Shown: piece after piece, positions 6,486 through 8,638 of the stretch | Layout: every line of letters starts with the position of its first letter | Position numbering within the stretch: the stretch's first letter is position 1 | DNA from: DATJWY01 sp035500775 | Lineage (GTDB): Bacteria; Pseudomonadota; Alphaproteobacteria; Acetobacterales; Acetobacteraceae | Direction of reading: 5' to 3' | Length of the DNA: 8,638 bases | NCBI GenBank assembly: GCA_035500775.1 | Contig: DATJWY010000143.1 | Location: forward strand, 1 to 8,638 | Program-made: the position numbers and the translations under genes | The notes under the pieces: generated by a model | Told to the model about the DNA's origin: nothing | The model's database searches: none | The model's input: only the letters and a program-made list of their open reading frames with translations

Positions 6486-6525
6486 AATACACGGCCAGAA
6501 TACCCTCGGTTTCGATCCGAACGCG

Positions 6526-6545
6526 CTCCCGGCGAAAGCCGGGAG
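6526..6545 (+). terminator. Hairpin after micropeptide gene 1
   Basis: CTCCCGGC-GAAA-GCCGGGAG is a perfect 8-bp stem closed by a GAAA tetraloop, 51 nt after the stop. There is no T-run, as is common for terminator-like stems in GC-rich genomes. It could end or stabilise the transcript of lysR or micropeptide 1. Confidence 0.5.
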
Positions 6546-6588
6546 TCGGGAACGCGGGCCGCAGCGCGATCGCTCCCCGCCCGTTTCG

Positions 6589-6619
6589 GTCATGGATTCG
6601 ATAACTGGAAATCATTTCC
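6589..6619 (+). promoter_or_regulatory. Upstream box of micropeptide gene 2
   Basis: This is the second copy of the block at 6213-6243. Its dyad is better preserved: GGAAAT-C-ATTTCC (6607-6619) has perfect 6-bp arms. It lies 101 nt before the ATG of micropeptide 2, nearly the spacing seen for gene 1. Conservation of both core and spacing between diverged copies suggests a functional regulatory site. Confidence 0.5.
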
Positions 6620-6720
6620 CGACCATGGCGGCCAGGATCATCTGTCCTCCCGGACAGCGCGGTCACGACGGCGTGAACAGCCGGGGCGCTGCCTAAAAAG
6701 AATAGTACGGAGAGAATGCT

Positions 6721-6849
6721 ATGATCAGTCTTACGCGCAGCACCCTGTTCGCCCTCGTCGCCCTGCTCGGCCTGGCGGCATGGACGACCCCGAGCCACGC
6801 CCACGCCCCGTTCGCCCCGGGCAACACGCACGCCTATTCGGGCAAGTAA
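6721..6849 (+). CDS. Secreted micropeptide 2 (FAPG family), 42 residues
   Basis: I do not recognise this protein; it is the paralogue of micropeptide 1. The 42 residues start MISLTRS, continue with the hydrophobic run TLFALVALLGLAAW (8-21), and have a signal peptidase site after SHA (25-27) or AHA (27-29). The mature part is HAPFAPGNTHAYSGK, 15 residues, or 13 with the later cut. The two mature peptides align as FAPG, then [AT]HA, then [NY]SG[NK]. The ribosome site is GGAGAG with about 6 nt spacing. Upstream the DNA matches gene 1 for the dyad box; shared pieces such as GCTGCC lie before the ribosome site, and ACGGCCAG lies after the stop. So the whole unit of about 300 bp was duplicated and has since diverged. 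A strong hairpin follows. Function is unknown. Confidence 0.7.
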   Translation: MISLTRSTLFALVALLGLAAWTTPSHAHAPFAPGNTHAYSGK

Positions 6850-6870
6850 ACGCCACGGCCAGCCTGGAAC

Positions 6871-6900
6871 GGTTGCGGCGGCGGTTTCGGCGCCGCAACC
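6871..6900 (+). terminator. Terminator-like hairpin after micropeptide gene 2
   Basis: GGTTGCGGCG and CGCCGCAACC form a perfect 10-bp stem around a 10-nt loop, 21 nt after the stop codon. It is followed by CTTCTC and not by a T-run. Its position at the end of the micropeptide pair fits a transcription terminator or an RNA-stabilising 3' structure. Confidence 0.55.
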
Positions 6901-6965
6901 CTTCTCGCGCCGGACCAGGCGCCATCCCGCCCGCCCCTCGCCCCGCCAGCCTCACGACCTCTTTC

Positions 6966-7010
6966 TTCTTCGCGGTTCCCTTCTTTACGACCCCGTTCTT
7001 TACGGGCAGC
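6966..7010 (+). repeat. Three degenerate 15-bp tandem repeats upstream of the DNA glycosylase
   Basis: Three units in a row start TTCTT: TTCTTCGCGGTTCCC, TTCTTTACGACCCCG and TTCTTTACGGGCAGC. The last two share TTCTTTACG exactly. They lie 41-85 nt before the glycosylase ATG, in a pyrimidine-rich stretch that differs from the surrounding DNA. The third unit is also part of a small CCCGT-TCTTT-ACGGG hairpin. No function can be assigned; it may be part of the glycosylase promoter region. Confidence 0.45.
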
Positions 7011-7050
7011 GTCCGGGCCGGAGCAGCCAAGGCGCGAAGGAGACCGTGGC

Positions 7051-7764
7051 ATGAACAATCCTGCCGCCGGTGCCGAGCCGCCGGCCGTTCCGGCGGAAGA
7101 CCCCGCGACAGAGGCATGGGCCGCGCGCCTGCCGGAAGCCTGCGCCCATCTCGCCACCGCGCATCCGCCCTTCGGCGCCCTGATCGCCCGTGTCGGCCCC
7201 TGCCAGCTCCGCCCCCACGCCACACGCGAGCCCTATGAGGCGCTGATCCGCGCCATCGCCTACCAGCAACTCCATGGCCGCGCGGCGGAAGCGATCCTGG
7301 CGCGGCTGCTCGCCCATCACCCGGCGGGCTTCCCGGCCCCGGCGGCAGTGCTGGCGATGGACGACACCACGCTCCGCGCCTGCGGCTTCTCCGCCAGCAA
7401 GATCGCGGCGCTGCGTGACATCGCCGCCGGTGCCGCGAGCGGCCTCGTGCCGACGCGCGCCGGCGCGGCCGCGCTTTCGGATGAGGCGCTGATCGCCCGC
7501 CTGACCACGCTGCGCGGCGTCGGCCGTTGGACGGTCGAGATGCTGCTGATCTTCACCCTCGGGCGGCCGGACGTGCTGCCGGTCGATGATTTCGGCGTGC
7601 GGGAAGGCTGGCGCCTGCTGATGGGGCTGGCGGAACAGCCCCGCCCCCGCGCGCTCGCCGCGATTGGGCGTGCCTGGTCGCCATGGCGGTCGATCGCCTC
7701 CTGGTACCTCTGGCGCGCCGCGGATAAAACTAAAAAGGTTAAGCCGTCCGAGCTGACCGCCTGA
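7051..7764 (+). CDS. AlkA-like DNA-3-methyladenine glycosylase (HhH-GPD family)
   Basis: This base-excision repair enzyme removes alkylated purines such as 3-methyladenine, leaving an abasic site. The 237-residue product lacks the extra N-terminal domain of E. coli AlkA (282 residues) and resembles the short 'DNA glycosylase 2 family' forms. Visible parts are YEALIRAIAYQQLHGRAAEAI (62-82), typical of this family; the helix-hairpin-helix LRGVGRWTVEMLLIF (154-168); and the Gly/Pro-Asp loop LPVDDFGVREG (176-186), with Asp180 at the place of AlkA Asp238. There is no Lys at the HhH site used by bifunctional glycosylases, so it should be monofunctional. The ribosome site GAAGGAGA ends 7 nt before the ATG. 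The C-terminus is lysine-rich (KTKKVK). A 27-nt hairpin separates it from pagL. No ada/alkB-like partners are visible. Confidence 0.92.
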   Translation: MNNPAAGAEPPAVPAEDPATEAWAARLPEACAHLATAHPPFGALIARVGPCQLRPHATREPYEALIRAIAYQQLHGRAAEAILARLLAHHPAGFPAPAAVLAMDDTTLRACGFSASKIAALRDIAAGAASGLVPTRAGAAALSDEALIARLTTLRGVGRWTVEMLLIFTLGRPDVLPVDDFGVREGWRLLMGLAEQPRPRALAAIGRAWSPWRSIASWYLWRAADKTKKVKPSELTA

Positions 7765-7778
7765 CGGACCCAGCCTCC

Positions 7779-7805
7779 CGGGGCGCCGGCGAGGCCGACG
7801 CCCCG
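7779..7805 (+). terminator. Hairpin between the glycosylase gene and pagL
   Basis: CGGGGCG and CGCCCCG form a perfect 7-bp stem around a 13-nt, partly self-pairing loop, starting 14 nt after the glycosylase stop and ending just before the pagL ribosome site (AAGGA). It could end the first transcript or affect pagL translation. There is no T-run. Confidence 0.35.
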
Positions 7806-7822
7806 ACCCCAAGGAACGCCGT

Positions 7823-8371
7823 ATGGTTCTGATCGTCCGCCGCCTGCTTCCCGCCGCCTGCCTCACCGCCCTCGCCTGCGCCGCCCCCGCCTGGATCCCC
7901 CCTGCCCGGGCCGGACAACCGGATCGGCTCGCGATCGGCGGGGGCTATTACGACGTCGTCCGGCAGTGGCGACCCGCCGCGGATATCCGCATGGAATACC
8001 GGTCCGGCTGGTCGCTGATTCCGATCACCGAACCGTTCTTCTCCATCTCCCCCTGGGGCGGGCTGGAAATCGGCACGCGCGGCTCCGTCTGGGGCGGCGG
8101 CGGGCTGACGCTGAACATGCCGCTCACGCAGCACCTCGTGTTCAGCCCCGGGGTCGGCATCGGCGTCTATGGCCAGGGCAAGGGCCGGAACCTCGGCTCG
8201 CCGCTCGAATTCCGCGAGCAGGTGGAAGTCGGCTGGGAATTCGACGACCAGACCCGGCTCGCCGGCGCGCTCAGCCACACCTCCAATGCCGGCGCCGCGC
8301 ACCGCAATGGCGGGGTGGAGTCGGCGGTGCTGTATTACGAGGTCCCACTCTGGGGCCACACGCACCCGTAA
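7823..8371 (+). CDS. pagL: Lipid A 3-O-deacylase, PagL family
   Basis: PagL is an outer-membrane beta-barrel enzyme that removes the 3-O acyl chain from lipid A, remodelling the cell surface. The 182-residue precursor has a signal peptide (MVLIVRRLLPAACLTALACA...) with a likely cut after PARA (27-30), leaving about 152 residues, the usual PagL size. The catalytic set is intact: His152, Ser154 and Glu166, in SHTSNAGAAHRNGGVESAVLYY. The spacings (2 and 12) equal those of His126, Ser128 and Glu140 in Pseudomonas aeruginosa PagL. Asn155 of the conserved HxSN motif is also present. Alternating residues and many Gly/aromatics (GGLEIGTRGSVWGGGGLTL, 79-97) fit beta-strands. It ends near PLW, followed by a short His-rich tail (GHTHP) and not a terminal aromatic residue, which is slightly unusual for a barrel protein. 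The ribosome site AAGGA lies 7 nt before the ATG. Confidence 0.9.
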   Translation: MVLIVRRLLPAACLTALACAAPAWIPPARAGQPDRLAIGGGYYDVVRQWRPAADIRMEYRSGWSLIPITEPFFSISPWGGLEIGTRGSVWGGGGLTLNMPLTQHLVFSPGVGIGVYGQGKGRNLGSPLEFREQVEVGWEFDDQTRLAGALSHTSNAGAAHRNGGVESAVLYYEVPLWGHTHP

Positions 8372-8455
8372 TCCCGGCGGACAGTCGGAAAGCGTGAATT
8401 GTGCTCTCGAAACAAGACGCCAGAGCCTGATTGCCAGAGATTGAAGCGCAGAGAC

Positions 8456-8498
8456 TTGGGGCTTTGCCCCAAACCCCACTGGGGCCTTGAGGCCCCAG
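8456..8498 (+). repeat. Double-hairpin intergenic repeat, copy 2a
   Basis: The first hairpin is TTGGGGC-ttt-GCCCCAA (8456-8472) and the second is CTGGGGCC-ttga-GGCCCCAG (8479-8498), joined by ACCCCA. The layout equals copy 1a, but the arms differ at matching positions so that pairing is kept. It begins 85 nt after pagL; the DNA between (8372-8455) holds nothing I can identify. Confidence 0.8.
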
Positions 8499-8534
8499 AC
8501 CCCCAACTATTTGATTCTTTTATGTTCATGGGGT

Positions 8535-8576
8535 CTGGGGCCGTACGGCCCCAGCGGGTCCAGGGCAGGGCCCTGG
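8535..8576 (-). repeat. Double-hairpin intergenic repeat, copy 2b (inverted)
   Basis: This is an inverted copy of the unit at 8456-8498. CTGGGGCCGTACGGCCCCAG (8535-8554) is a perfect 20-bp palindrome, and CCAGGGC-agg-GCCCTGG (8560-8576) is the other hairpin, followed by CCTTT (AAAGG on the minus strand, as in copy 1a). GGCCCCAGACCCC (8491-8503) is exactly complementary to GGGGTCTGGGGCC (8530-8542), so the pair can also fold as one long hairpin around an AT-rich 26-nt loop. It may act as a two-way terminator. No gene is supported in 8577-8638. Confidence 0.8.
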
Positions 8577-8638
8577 CCTTTCTTGGCCGGTCAAGACTTA
8601 CGGCGGTTGGTATCAGGCCACGCCCGCGGTCACCGGCC

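Noticed and set aside
6716..6724. ATG-CTA-TGA mini-ORF overlapping the start of micropeptide 2, a possible translational regulator
   Set aside because: The ribosome site is only 1 nt away, too close for initiation there; the overlap is probably chance.
6731..7225. Minus-strand frame with a lysine-rich stretch (VKNGVVKKGTAKKKEVV), superficially histone-like
   Set aside because: The lysines come from reading the pyrimidine-rich tandem repeats backwards; the rest is Arg/Gly filler overlapping micropeptide 2 and the glycosylase.
6780..7238. Plus-strand frame with FFFAVPFFTTPFFTGS, which looks like a hydrophobic repeat protein
   Set aside because: It starts inside micropeptide gene 2, runs into the glycosylase gene, has no ribosome site, and its repeats are explained by the 15-bp tandem units.
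8613..8638. Possible end of a minus-strand gene (reads ...PVTAGVA-stop)
   Set aside because: Only seven complete codons are in the window, so coding cannot be told from chance; a convergent gene here would fit a terminator role for the repeats.

Overview
The window comes from a GC-rich alphaproteobacterium, most plausibly an Acetobacteraceae/Rhodospirillales member. The grounds are the strong GC codon bias, the TadA variant with a GGVEHG motif, and intergenic double-hairpin repeats of the 'AAAGGCCAGGGGCTCTGCCCC' kind that I associate with that family. The assignment is inference from memory; no database was searched.

Layout. Positions 1-825 (minus) hold the first 275 residues of a BktB-type beta-ketothiolase, cut by the window edge. 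After a 283-nt leader/spacer comes tadA (minus, 1109-1558), the tRNA wobble adenosine deaminase. Across a 155-nt divergent spacer, a rightward series begins: an EamA/DMT transporter (1714-2598), a class I glutamine amidotransferase-type peptidase C26 (2743-3465), the pseudouridine synthase rluB (3462-4274) and the 16S rRNA methyltransferase rsmD (4274-4831). The last three overlap by 4 and 1 nt and are almost certainly co-transcribed. tadA, rluB and rsmD together form an RNA-modification neighbourhood; the transporter and amidotransferase lie inside it.

Positions 4832-5310 are non-coding. They hold a pair of double-hairpin repeats in inverted orientation (4863-4906 and 5024-5069) around an AT-rich core of roughly 25% GC. 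A LysR-type regulator follows (5311-6228, TTG start).

Directly after lysR lie two very short genes (6337-6474 and 6721-6849). They encode paralogous signal-peptide-bearing micropeptides whose predicted mature parts are only 13-19 residues and share an FAPG...HA...SG core. Each has the same upstream element, ATAAC-N2-GAAATCATTTCC, a GAAAT-C-ATTTC dyad about 95-101 nt before the ATG. The first copy overlaps the stop codon of lysR. Each gene is followed by a strong hairpin. This duplicated, regulator-adjacent micropeptide cassette is the most novel item in the window.

The right end carries an AlkA-like HhH-GPD DNA glycosylase (7051-7764) and a PagL-type lipid A 3-O-deacylase (7823-8371) with the full His-Ser-Glu catalytic set. 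A second, better preserved inverted pair of the double-hairpin repeat follows (8456-8576). The last 60 nt contain no gene I can support.
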